DNA of 64,000 bases from Earliella scabrosa (Eukaryota > Basidiomycota > Agaricomycetes > Polyporales > Polyporaceae). Under the pieces are notes generated by a model. It had not been told where the DNA came from. It made no database searches and saw only the letters and a list, made by a program, of their open reading frames with translations. The position numbers and the translations under genes were made by a program. Numbering within the stretch: the stretch's first letter is position 1; each line of letters opens with the position of its first letter. Below are positions 52,779 through 64,000 of this stretch, one piece after another. The stretch spans positions 62,001 to 126,000 of the forward strand of contig JABYQQ010000020.1 in the NCBI GenBank assembly GCA_022605405.1, in the 5' to 3' direction.

Positions 52779-55700
52779 CTCAAGCCAGTCGAGCTAATCT
52801 AGAGTGCGAACGTCGGTTCAGCGATACGGGCGAAAAGTGGGGTCGCCACTGTAGGCCAACTTGCGCATCTCGAGGCTACTTGAACCCGCACAGTCGGTGC
52901 CACTGCAGCCTGCTTCCATGTCGTCCCACCCTCGCGTCCGGATTCCAAGACGAGTACGGCTGTCCTACGACTGTCTTCATCGTGACCGCACAACCAGTAT
53001 TGTGGGCGAGAAGGAGGCGGCGCGATAGTATCGCACAACTCAAAGGTGCCACTCCGGTGCTGGAGAAGATGTCAGGACGAGTACCGGACCGGGTGCAGTT
53101 GAGCATGTGTGATATCGGGCCGCCATCATGACCAGGGCGTGGAGGATCCTCTGACAGCTGTTGGAGTTGGAGACAGAGCGGTCAGTCCACTGCAGGCAGG
53201 TCTCAGGCTCGTCTGTGCCCGCCGCAGACCCAGATACGAGGAAGCGCAACAGCATTGATTCCTAGGTTCTGCTACGGGAGGCGAAGTCCCTGGTATCCAC
53301 ATCGAAGTCCACTGATTCCGCGCTGGATCGGAGCGCACTGATATCCAGCCACGAGTCGGCCACGCTAAGTCCCCCGCCGCAGGACAGGCACAGGCGGCGA
53401 GCTTGGGAAGGATGACGTTGCGTGAGTGCCTCGCCCTCCGCAGGCGCCACGGTCGTCCACAGGCGTGGCGTGTAGTAATTGACAACCTCTGATCCCGTTT
53501 CAAAATCACGGCGACCCCATGTTTGATATCGTCCGGGCCCAAGGTCTTCTTTCGGCCGCATTCCCGTTTCGTGTGCTGGTGTTCTTCTGCACCTCTTCCA
53601 GCCTAGGCCACCACCAGCACTCCTGAAGACGCGGTCTTCTCCTCCGGAGGGCCGAGGCAACGCGGAGTCAATCACGACTGGCGTGGCGCATCGAAGGCCG
53701 AGGAGGGCCACACGCCATGCTATCTGTATTGGGCGACCGGGGCAGTGGTGACGGGTCTTTGCATTCCGAGGACAGCGTGAGTTCGCGTCTCCGGACACAC
53801 CAGTGGCGGCCTTATCCGTCTATGTGGACACTCCGGGCGCTCCCGTTCCATCGCTTCGCCCGGCTTCATCGGCGGAATCGTGATACGACAACAATAGCGC
53901 ACGAGCGCACGTCCACCACGCGCCTCTCTTCCCCACAGCACCCAGCGCGCGCACCACGCGCCCTCAGGGTCGAGAGCCCATATGCGCACTTCCGGGCGCT
54001 GACCCGCTCTCACCCAGAACGCGAACCAAGGACAGCTCCCGCCGCCACCGCTTCTCGCTCGCACCAGGACGAATGCGGCACGCAGCTCGGGCACGAGCTG
54101 ACGTGCGCGTCCGAGGCCATCGGCCGCGTTCTGGCCGCTAGTTTTAGTGGGACGGGGCTATATATCCGCATTCAAGCTGAGAACATACGCTCGGGCCATG
54201 CTGGGATGTGCGCCTTCCTCTCTTGACGACTTTTCCCCCGTCCGAGGCCGGCCGTTCGCAAGAGCGCACCGTGCCCGCGTGGGATGCTCCGGACGCAGGC
54301 GGAGGTTTCTCCACTTGTCGTCCTGAACGTCCGATGTACCCAACCGTCGCCCTCTATTCATTCTGCCGTTGCGGTTCGCGCCGTGGCGCGGAGACGGCGC
54401 AGCGACAGCGAAGAGGGGGTTCGTGTCAGGCACCGCGAACAGACATGGCAGGCTGGCGCGGGGGTCCTGTCCGCAGGTGCGTCTCTTCCCAGTGTCCAGC
54501 AGCGGCTTCTTCTGCTTCTTTTCTGCATATTGACGAAGTCTCCACACCAGGCCACCAGCAGTGAGGGCGACATAGAGCGGTTCTCTCCGACCCCCCAGGA
54601 CCGGACGTAAGACACCTCTCGCCAGGCACTAGCCCTGGACGGCGGACAGCTTGCGTCATGCGCTCCCGTCACGCCCTGCCCGCACGCGTCTGCGAGCGTC
54701 AAGGATGCAGGTGAGGCTCAGCACACCGCCATCTCCATCACGCCTGATAGGAGCGCACGATCGCCGTTGGCGACACGGCCGCACGGCGACATGCGAGTGG
54801 ATAGAAGCAGGAAGCACGGAGCGCGCCCACGCCGGGGCTTGGGTTCGCGGCGCTTCGGGCCTCGTGCGCGCACCCTGCGCTCACGGCTCCCCACGCGCGC
54901 CTACGGGGTCTAAGAACGCTCTCGCCGGGCGTGGTTAGCCCCCGGATGGACTAGCGGATGGAGGTCGCCGCGCGCAAGAGCGAGCGTCGTCGAGGATTGC
55001 AAAATGGTGTAGGACGAGAGGTGGAGCTGTGGCTCGGAGGGGAGTCCTAATTCGTGATGGCGGAATTTTTCTTGTCGAAGGGGGAGACGCTTCTGTGGCC
55101 GGGCGGTCGATGGTGGGAGGCGCCGATGCGTTCGAGAAGGCGCAGGCGCAGGGCGCGCGGGATGATGATTGATTGCGTTTGTGATTCGAGAACGAGTCAT
55201 TCGTCCACCGGCGTGGGTTCAGGGCCACATGAGGGATGTGTCTTTGGCGGTCTGACCATATTCCCGTCGTGTCCATTCCACAGCTGACACATTGGAGGTT
55301 CAGTGGGTGAGTGGTCGTTCAGTGTAAGCGCGAGGTTGGAACAGCAACGACGCTGGTACTCACCGCCATCGCACGCCGACAGATGTGGTTGTTACTTGAA
55401 GTCGAGCTCCGCGCCACGCCCCGGCGACTCATCAACATACCGAAAGCGTCCTCTCTCCGACATACACCGGATGGCCAGCAGCAGAACGACCGACGTGGCC
55501 ATGAGCAGAGGACGATATGAGTCGACGGCCGTGAAGAAGCCAACAGTGTTCCATTTCGTTCGGTCTGTTCGGTCTGTTACTAGGAACCACCGGATTATGC
55601 CACGATGAAGACGACCACATGATCGTCGGGACGCAAGTCGAATGGATGTCTTCACCGGTGGATAGGTCCGTGCTCATAGGATCATGCAACTTCGAGTCAG

Positions 55701-58700
55701 CGCGCTGCAAGCCTTCGAATTACCGCCTTCGATCGGTCTTGCGGTCGTCTGCTATGCTTCTCTCTAGGCGAGCACTGAACACGGGTAGCGGCCTATCGGA
55801 CCTTCGTAGGGGCCACCATACTGGTACAGTGAGTAGATGCCCCCCTGCTAGAGTTTGAGCACGGACACTGACCTCTTTCGCAAAAACCTCGTCCTCTCCG
55901 ACCCTCCCCCTCCATGTCCTTTCGTGATCGACTTAACCGTTGGGTATTCCGTGACTTAGGGGGGGGAGAAGTGGAGGATTGAGGTCAAGTGGGATCATGC
56001 AGCAAAAGGTCAGCATGCAACGGCACCACCCACAAATCGAGGACGGTGGCGTACCCGGGTGAGAGCGTGCAGGAGGCTTATGGCACGCTAGCCGTCGCCA
56101 CGAGCACGACGTGCAGTAATCGCGTCGTCAGGGAACGGTAGCATATTGTCGCGAGAGATGCGGCGGGAGGAGTCGTGGATGGGGTTGGCATGTCGTACGT
56201 TTCCCTCGGATAGTGTTTCAGGGCGTGGACCGAGCGCAAGATATCCGCGGCCAGAGCGAGAAAGAGGGGCCGAGCCACGAGCTGTTGAGTGTCGAGATAA
56301 GGAGGGAGCACGCGAAGGACGCGACGTCGGAAAGCAGGTGAAGAAGGCCGCTAACCCCCAGCTGGCGCGGCGGAGAGAAAAGGTCGGCGAGGGGCGGTGT
56401 TGGGCGGGCTGCAGGCCAGGCGGAAAAAGAAATCTTTCGCTGGGCTCTCAGCGGCCAGGGTCCGGGCGCCCCATGCGGGCTTCTTGCGCTGCGGCGCGAG
56501 AAAGGCCGCCGCTCTCTCTCTGCAGCTGGGGTGGTGCGCCTTCCTCCGACGATTTCCACTGTCCCGAGCGGGCTAGTCTGCCACGGCTAGGGACGGAGAG
56601 CTGGGAGCAGCGTCGTTGAAGGCTTGAGACTGGACGGAGCCGAGAGCGGTTAGTCTCAGGCTTGTCCTGCAGGTGGAGTTTGTCACCGAATGTGCGGACA
56701 CGGGCTGAGGCAGCCGGACGGGGCTGGATAATGTAATGCCGGACACATCCATGTCGTAGGTTGACGTGACCTGGTAATGAGCTGAGAGGGAACGAGTGGA
56801 CGTCGAACTGTCGCGTCTCCACCGTGGCGAAGCGAAGGCGGCTCACCCGGAAACCAAGGCGTCGTATTTGCTGAGCTCCGGCCGCATCTCCAAGACGCCC
56901 CTGCAGGAGTTTGAGGGCTCCACGCCGGGGTACAATGCGTGCTCGACGCCCCGTCCCCTCACGTAGCAGCGTGCCACAACGGACAGCTGGACCACATGCG
57001 GGCACGCCGCCGTTCGGGCTGGGGGCATGGGAGCGTCCGAAGTCGAATCCGGACGGGAGCCAGGTTCCATCTCTGGCGATGCGAGGATCAGCGGCCGTCG
57101 ACGCATACGTACACGTGTACCGAGCTAGCTGCATAGGCCGCATGCTCGAATGTTCCAAGCTTCCAATGCCCGCAGCCCGCGGCTGCTCTCGAGTCTATGC
57201 GGCCCACCCGCCGTTATTCTCGTCCCTGACTCAGGCTTGAGGCGTGCGGGCGGGCATGCGTGATGCATCACGCACGTCCTTCCGTAACCCTACGCGACGC
57301 TGATGAGACGACCCCTCCCGAACCACCCAATATTGATGAGCGAGCGACTGGGCGAGGGGATAGTACTGTGGACCAATGCACACACGCGCACGAGCGAGCC
57401 GTGTGGTCGGTCTGCCGACGGGCTATCCCAGATTCAGTCTTCCCTATCGCCGTCTCCATTCGCGCTGCCCCTCCTGCGGGCTCGTCTGGGCTTCTCCGGC
57501 CTGCGTTTGTGGCTGCGGTCGCTGCACCAGACGTGAGGACGATGGTGGTTGGGCTCGGACTCGGACGCCTCATCGTGGATCCTCGCCGTGCGACCGGGCC
57601 ATGCGGACATGCGAGCCAGAGAAGCCATCGCGGCGGAGCGGCCCTCGTTTCAGGTTGACAATAGCTTCGCGCAGGAAGAGGCGAGGGCGTGCAGCCGTCC
57701 TGCCGGCACCCATAACCTAATACGTAGGGATGGGATGAGCTGTTGAGATAATTTGCGTGCTTCTGCGATGCGTCTGGGCCGCCAACGACTTGTCTGTCCG
57801 CAGCCGTCCAGCGGAGAAACATGGTGTGTCGTGCGGTACGTAAGGGAATGGAGCTGTGGGAGGAGGGTGCTTCCATCAGCGACCGCCGCGGCAGAACCAT
57901 CAGGACACAGGTCAGGTTGCACCTCGAAGCGTACCTCGGAACGGAAGGGAGGCCACTGGGACTCACGAGGAGACCGTCCGTGTCAATAAAGAAGTGCAAA
58001 CAGAATGCATTCAAAGGACCCTGAGCCTGCTGAGCGCGCGCACGCGGTACGCGATCGTCGACTAATTGCGTTGCGCTCTCGGAGGCTGGGGCCGACTCTG
58101 GGATAGTACAGGACCGTCAGCTGACGAGAACGAGGAGGGCGATATTGTCATAGTGCGCACGGGACGGCCTCGCCTGCAGTGTGCATCGAGCTAAGGCGTA
58201 TACGGACGAGAGAGCGTTTACCGGTGACTGTGAGACTGTCTTGCTTCAATGGAACGTTCTTCCGCACGACACGCCAAGACACCGTGATACACAAAAACGA
58301 GAGCAAGTACAAAGACAATTACATTGTCCCGAAGCACTAGCAGGGAGAGCAATGAGCACGACACAGCTGCTCTCGCGTACCCATCATGAGCAGGGAAGCA
58401 TCCTCCCGAACGGCGGCGATGACGAGCGGCCAGCCTTCCCCGTCTGCCGCACCTGATGCATCTGACGGAACATCATCATGCATCTCCATCTCCTCCCGTG
58501 CAATAAGCAATGCGGCACCCGTTCACAGCGAGTGGTGAGCCGACATCGAACCGCTGTGTGCAACAATCCGTGCACAGCGGGAGGAGAGAGTTGACCAACA
58601 ACAACGACAACAACAAAACAGGTGTATCCACATCCGCATCTGGATCTCAAGTTCGGTGTCGTGGCGACGCAGATAGCGTACATAAGGAAGAGTGACGCGC

Positions 58701-60232
58701 AGGATAACAAAAAAGATCGACCATCCGCCGCGCGCGTACCGCACGGTGGTGGTCAGTACGCGCGCGCCGAAGCCCGAGTGCGGAAAGACGAGACCTCAAC
58801 AGCGCTAGGGACCAACGCTCCGACTCGCCCGGCGGCGGCCCAGTGCCAGCAGCCTTCCGAATCTGGTGCAGCCCCGTTATCTCCGCCAAGCCTCCTCCGG
58901 CTTCATGCACATCCAAAAAAATCTGCGTGCAGCACCACACCCGCATAGCCAGATGCGCAGGGAGAGGCGTTGAGGAATGGATGGAAGACTCACCGACACA
59001 ACCACCCGCGCAAATTTGGTGGCGGTGACACACGCGCGCTTGTAACTTGTGACCGTGACAGATTGGTGCGGAGTCGACGAGCCGTCCAGGAATTGAGGCG
59101 TTGAACCCGGACTAACCGTAGTCTGGCGAGAGATGCGCTCGGTCGGGTAGCCTGCGATGGGCACTGCACTATTACCCTATCTCTCCATGCTCTTCTGTCG
59201 CACTTACGGCCGTGGGACGCGGCCGTTAGATGGGAGAACTTCTCGAGGAGCGGCCCTCCGAGACCCAGCAGAGGCTGACTTCGCTGAACTCTGTGATAAA
59301 TCCAATCAGCTGGCACCTATCACATCGCTGGCAACAACGCGTACGCGCACGCCTCGCCACGGGCCTTATCACGCCATCATGCACGGGATTGCCATGCCAG
59401 TGGGAGTTGTGCCGCACTGGCAACGTTCCCGGCTGGCCAGTCGTCCACGGTGCTTGTGTCTTGACATATGCTTGAGTTTGTCCGCGCTGCGTGTGCGTCG
59501 GGCGTCCGAGGCGTGTAGGCGGCGTGCCATTGGAAGAAACTTGTGCCTCGAAGCCCGTTGCGATCTCGGAGCAGGCAGCACAACACGGCGACGACCGAGG
59601 GTGGCTACAGATGTAACACCACCGGCAGACTTGCAAGAACCCGAGAGACGCGATTTATAGCCACATCCGGTCAGTCGGGGTCGCTTTGTTCTAGAAGGTG
59701 GATGGAGGGGTGAGTCAGTAGGCTCTTCTCATCAGCAACAACCCAGCTGAGACAGAAACGCGCAAAGAGAAGAACATAACGACTCCAACAGCAGCAGGAG
59801 AACCCAACACAAAGAAGACGGGAACGACGTGAAGAACCATGGGCCAACGGACAGCCCGAACGAAGAACTGCGCGACCGCCATCGTCCCATCGCGCGTTGC
59901 AAGGCAGAGCGGGGAACGAGCGGGCGCGCACCGCATCAGACAGACGAGAGCCAATGGCATCGTGTGCACGAATCCGAATGCGCATCGGCTGCGCCACGGT
60001 CGGTCGCCGGGGCGTATCAGCCAACGAGCTATATACGGCGGGCGGTGACGCGCTTCTGTGATGGGATGTGCGCACGCAGGGTAGCCTGATGAACATGCCA
60101 ACACCCGAGAAGGGGGGGGCAGAAACAGAAACAAAAACGCTAACAGAAAACAACAGAAAACAGATGAGGCAAGTCACTCACACCGACAGACAGACCAGAC
60201 AGAACCTTGACTCCCCGCGTGGCGTCTGGAGC

Positions 60233-60285
60233 CAAAAATCAGAAATCAATAATCAATAGTCAATTATCAATGTTGAAAAATTCAG
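60233..60285. promoter_or_regulatory. AT-rich patch with repeated CAAT motifs
   Basis: Within GC-rich DNA this stretch reads mostly A and T, with five copies of TCAAT or TCAAtt spaced 7-9 bases apart (for example AATCAATAATCAATAGTCAA). CAAT is the core of CCAAT/HAP and homeodomain-type sites, so clustered factor binding is possible. It follows an A-rich segment with repeated AACAGAAA at 60117-60165. Confidence 0.35.
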
Positions 60286-60816
60286 AGTTCGTGCGTTGTA
60301 TCCCCAGTCAGTTAGCGTTCGGTATCATGGATCATTAATTGACCACGTCGCGGTGACGCAGTCCGGTCGGGCTCTAAGTCCCCGCCGGCCTCTACTCGGT
60401 CTCGAGCTCGTCCGATGGGATGCGGGGCAGCGTCGTGCCCTGTTAGAGCCCGCGACGAACAGATAGAAGTGCGCACATAGATCGAGGGAGAAGGAAAGAC
60501 GGCGTCTGCCCCTGAGGCCTGAGTCCTGACCCTGGGGCAACAACAACGTTGAATCACTGCGGACTCGGAGTGCGAGGAACAAGACCGGGCTGAACGTCCT
60601 CCGCGGTGCACGCAGCGATCCGGGGCCTGTTGGCCCATCTGCACCATCTGAGCCGTCTGACCTGCCCGTTCTATCTCGGCTCGGCGGATGAGCGTTGGCA
60701 GAATCAACATACGCTTCCTCGGACCTCTCCCCCTCGACACGCCTCCGCGTCTGCGCACAGTATGCAGCGAAAGGGAGACTCCAGGGCCAAGAACGATCAG
60801 CCGAACCGTCAGACGC

Positions 60817-60866
60817 GGACACGGACATGCACAGGCATCCGTGTCCGTGTCCGTGCCCGCGTCCCC
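60817..60866. repeat. imperfect inverted repeat of GGACAC/GTGTCC units
   Basis: Two units of CGGACA on the left are followed by three units of GTCCGT on the right around a short spacer, so the strand can fold into a long GC-rich hairpin. The units are also tandem repeats of six bases. Confidence 0.7.
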
Positions 60867-60942
60867 GCCTCGCGCTTCTCCGCACGCACACAACAACTGG
60901 GAGGTGCCAAGTGATGAATGATGCATGATAGAATCGAATGCG

Positions 60943-61030
60943 CCTCTCTGACCTCTGACCTCTGACCTCTCGCCGCCCGCATCCGCATCCGCATCTGCAT
61001 CTGCATCGCAGCCATCTGGCATCTGGCATC
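60943..61030. repeat. cluster of short tandem repeats
   Basis: Three to four copies of the seven-base unit CTGACCT at 60943-60971, five copies of GCATCY at about 60978-61009, then copies of CATCTGG at 61011-61030. The strong strand asymmetry and perfect copies point to slippage. Confidence 0.85.
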
Positions 61031-63818
61031 TGTCCGACCCGGGCTCGGACCTGCCTTTCCCGACGACGGCGAAGCCCAGCGCGCGCGCTCTCCCACCGCC
61101 CGCCGCCGGTGACGCGGAGTGCGAGTGGCCGTGTCCAGAAATGGCGTTGGGACCCTGACGACCGACCCAGTGCCCACGGCGCAGGCGGGCGATGGTCCTG
61201 CCAAAAGTGCGTGCGTGTACTGATGGGAATAGCCTGTGCAGTGCCGCGCGATGGCTGATGACAGATGGGGTGAGAGAAGAGCACGCAGGACGAAGAGGGG
61301 TATGCGCGAATTGGCGCGGACGGAACAGAAGAGAACGCCAGCTCAGGTGGAAAGAGCGGACCTCGAGCTCTCACCTTGGATCACGGTCCTGGCGCTTTAG
61401 CCACGGCGAGCAAGGCACGCACGGCCGGGTCCGCATCCGCGTCCGGGGGGCTCTCCGCCGCGCTCCTGTCCCGCTTCTCGTTGGGACGTTCTGCGCAGAA
61501 GGTTGGGGGTGCAGGAGGGGGAGAACCATAGATGCGCCGCGGGCGCGATGCGCATGTGCACATGTTGGGATCTGGGCGAGATGGCATCGTGGCGCGGGCT
61601 GCACGACCTATCCCATCAGGCCTGGAAGCCGTGGCTGCTCGCTGCACGGAGGGCTGCATTCGTCGCGGGCTTCCTTCTTCGTTCTTCCTTCGCCCTCTCG
61701 TAACCGTAACCGTCAGATTTGAATATCGGTCGTGGACCCTGCGTACGTAACGCAACGCACGCACAGTACAGACGGTGCGCGTAAAGCTTGAGCCGGGGCA
61801 TGGCAGAAGAGCTCGCGCGGCCGCTTCTGAGGCATCAGAGGGAGCCGGAGAGGGAAGCACGGGAGCACGCGGGCAGGCTCGTCTGAGCTGAGGAGGTGAA
61901 ACGGATCGCCCATGCGCGTCCGTGGGCGTGTGTGGTCGTCGGCGTGCCCTGAGAGCTGACGGTCGGGAGTCGCGGGGTGGGCAGCGAAGGCGGGAGAGGC
62001 CAGGATTAGCTTCGAGGGGGGCGTCGCGGGTGCGCGCCCGAGAGCTTCTTCGTGAAGATGGCGATGGGGCCGCCATGCATCGCATCAGCTGGCAGGAATG
62101 GTGGCCGATGACGACCTCGTCCTGCCAGCCGCCCTTGTCCTTGTCCTTGTTCCCCGTGTTTCGCCACTCGCCACCGTGCGCATTCTCGGGTGGAGAAGCT
62201 CGCGCGCACAGGGGGTCGTCCGAGGACCGAGCCGGGCAACGTCGACGGGGAGCTCGTGCGGGGCGGGGCGCGACTGCGATTGGCCGACCGTCTCCTGCGC
62301 TGACGCGACGGGCGGCTGAGGACGGGCGCGCTCGCAAACCTTGTACGCTTTGGGAGCGGTGCAGCGTGAGTGCGTTCCGTGATGGGCTCGATATCCGCAG
62401 CCGTCGACGGACGTGGGAAGGACCGGAGACGGCAGGGGGCGTCCGGGGGGCATCCGGGCTGCACATTTGCATCCGCGCGTCTCGGCGCAGGCGCATACAC
62501 ACGCGTCTGGGGCGGGTGGGGATCGCGTCAGAGCGTGGCTGGAGAGTGGTCATCGATCAGAGCCGAAACAGTTGGAGGACAAGGGAACTCGACGGGGCTG
62601 ATTGGGATCAGAGCGTGGGTCGCTCTCTCCTGTGCTGCACGGCGCGTACCGCTCTATGGGTTAGAGTTCGATCGCTGGCCACCCCGGTGGCAGGCGCACT
62701 TCCCAGCTCCTTGACCGTCCCAGTCTGAGAAGTCCTGTTCGCACCGGTACGCTGGAGGCTAGAGAACGGAAGACATAAGCAGCGTTCACGCACCGCTCCA
62801 AAGAAGCGTTATTTTTGTCATCACGACAACCTCCGGAAATGAGCCCCCCAAACTCGGCCGCTGCTGGCGTGTTTTCGTGGGACGGAGTGCGGGGACAAGC
62901 CTGCCTCGTCCAGACGCATCAGACGGACGCGGGATGTGCTAACGGAGAGGCCCGTTGGCTGCGGGCGTGATTGGGTTCGCCTTCGGACGCAGAGCCCGGG
63001 CTGGGGCCGGCCAATATACTCGCTCGCCACCGTGCGCAGCGCTGGCGACGGCGGGAGCGGAGAGTGGGCGGCGAGAACGTGGTGAGAACGACATCTGAGA
63101 TTGGAGGAGGAGGATGCGTGCGAGAGAATCTGGCGACGTTGCGATCATTTGGCCATGAGCTTTTCAGGAACGATAACCCATTTCTCCCGGTCACACCTTA
63201 TCACGACGACCCTGACCGGACCACGAGAAGAGCGCTTCGCACGCGGCGAGGTGGGAAACTGATCAGAGCACGAGCTCCTGATGGCTGATGGCGGGCCGGC
63301 CGAGGACCCTCCGGGGTCCGGGCGGCGGAGGCATAATGGCTTGATCTCGAGGCTTCTCGAGGACAATACGCGCGTGTGTGGCCTGCGCTGGGCCCACCGG
63401 TGCAGACTGCCAGCGATGGAAGCTGACGGAGATCGCGGGCGACGAGCTCGAGCACCGGATGGCGGTGGGCGGGCGCGACAGCAGCGGGGACGCAGCCGGG
63501 GACTGCCGGGCGGAGATGCTGGGGTGCGCGGAGCTGAGAAGTTCGGGCGGCGCGCGAATGACGGAAGCATATGATGGTGATGGGTTGCCATGTTTGGGAC
63601 GTGCGTGCACTCGACGGCCGTGAAATTGTTGTGGGAGCGATTGTTGGTGGTACATATGCGAGTGCTCGTGTCGAGATTGGGTGAGGCGCCCCTTGTTCTT
63701 CTCCTTCTGCCTTCCTGATCTCTTCTCATCACTTGCCATCGTCTTCCCGCACAGCTCCCCTCGGACAGCCTTCCTCGTCCACCCAGTCCGCCATGGACAG
63801 ACCGTGCGTGTCTCCAAC

Positions 63819-63826
63819 TATATATA
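63819..63826 (+). promoter_or_regulatory. TATA box of a probable rightward gene at the edge
   Basis: TATATATA followed by a pyrimidine-rich, AC-rich leader up to the window edge (many CCC and CA runs, no ATG), which is typical of a fungal core promoter and 5' UTR. The coding region would begin at or beyond 64000. Confidence 0.4.
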
Positions 63827-64000
63827 CTCGCTCAATCACCCCCCAACATCATCATATCAACAGCCGTTCTCCTCAGGCTCACGCTCCTGCCTCCCATCCA
63901 ACGCCCGACCCCCGTCCGCCCAGATCCCCATCGCCCCCCTCTCACAGCAAGCACGCCTACAACCCCTCAGAACATCCCCCGCACCCCCACTCGCGTCCCG

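Larger units (their letters stand above)
52779..63800. other. 11-kb region with no recognisable gene
   Basis: Frames longer than 100 codons occur on both strands and in overlapping phases, as expected by chance in GC-rich DNA. They are rich in Arg, Pro and Ser and show no domain, signal peptide or consistent splice plan. The largest (61381-62553 minus, 390 codons) is compositionally biased. Simple repeats and one AT-rich patch lie at 60.1-61.1 kb. It could be the long upstream region of a regulatory gene beyond the right edge, or DNA next to a mating-type locus. Confidence 0.5.

Noticed and set aside
53262..53798. 178-codon minus-strand frame upstream of the receptor
   Set aside because: Considered as a second receptor or its tail, but none of the receptor helices or motifs are present.
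60325..61374. 349-codon open frame on the minus strand
   Set aside because: It runs through the simple-repeat cluster and encodes repeated Asp-Ala and Gly-His units from slippage; no evidence of a gene.
61381..62553. 390-codon open frame on the minus strand
   Set aside because: Composition is Arg/Pro/Ser-rich with no domain, and equally long frames lie on the other strand. It looks like a chance frame in GC-rich DNA.
1..64000. Transposable elements, CRISPR arrays, biosynthetic cluster
   Set aside because: No reverse transcriptase, transposase, terminal repeats, spaced direct repeats or core biosynthetic enzyme were seen in any frame.

Overview
The window is nuclear DNA from a filamentous basidiomycete, most likely an Agaricomycete. 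A polypore-like fungus is my guess and is not proven. The evidence is GC-rich genes with GT-AG introns mostly of 50-70 nt, two intron-containing eukaryotic tRNAs, a STE3-type pheromone receptor, phi-class glutathione transferases, and expanded F-box, BTB and MYND families. I saw no bacterial operons, CRISPR arrays, reverse transcriptases or transposases. Gene models were built by hand from reading frames, splice signals and comparison between paralogs, so internal exon edges are approximate unless stated.

Left part (0-21 kb): two tandem F-box-like genes on the minus strand (456-2114, 3403-5002) are followed by a YPT35-like PX-domain gene (5376-6274). A cluster of three MYND zinc-finger paralogs on the plus strand (9243, 13777, 15923) follows; a membrane-anchored alpha/beta hydrolase of the TAP type lies between the first two on the minus strand. 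Next come a wax ester synthase/DGAT-like acyltransferase (17781-20150), tRNA-Gln(CUG) and a small unknown protein.

Middle part (22-46 kb): this is mostly housekeeping and stress metabolism. It holds an importin beta of the KAP123/importin-4 type, two dispersed phi-class glutathione transferases with identical exon structure, a 3-ketoacyl-CoA thiolase, a BTB protein, a 559-residue low-complexity protein, tRNA-Pro(CGG) with a 28-nt intron, a fourth MYND paralog, an unknown four-exon gene, a small secreted cysteine protein and a coiled-coil protein.

Right part (47-64 kb): a gene resembling the fungal OTT_1508-type nucleic-acid deaminases lies between two direct repeats. The repeats arose by duplication of the 3' end of the neighbouring TRIP4/Rqt4-like zinc-finger gene. 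Beyond that is a STE3-like mating pheromone receptor whose well conserved frame is broken by a TAA. From about 53 kb to the right edge I recognise no gene. The stretch is GC-rich with simple repeats and one AT-rich patch, and a TATA box near 63.82 kb suggests a rightward gene begins at or past the edge.

The most interesting items are the deaminase gene with its flanking repeats, the interrupted pheromone receptor, the MYND family with an unnamed conserved architecture and two damaged members, and several odd introns: a GC-AG donor, a 26-nt microexon carrying a catalytic motif, and introns of 453 and 613 nt.
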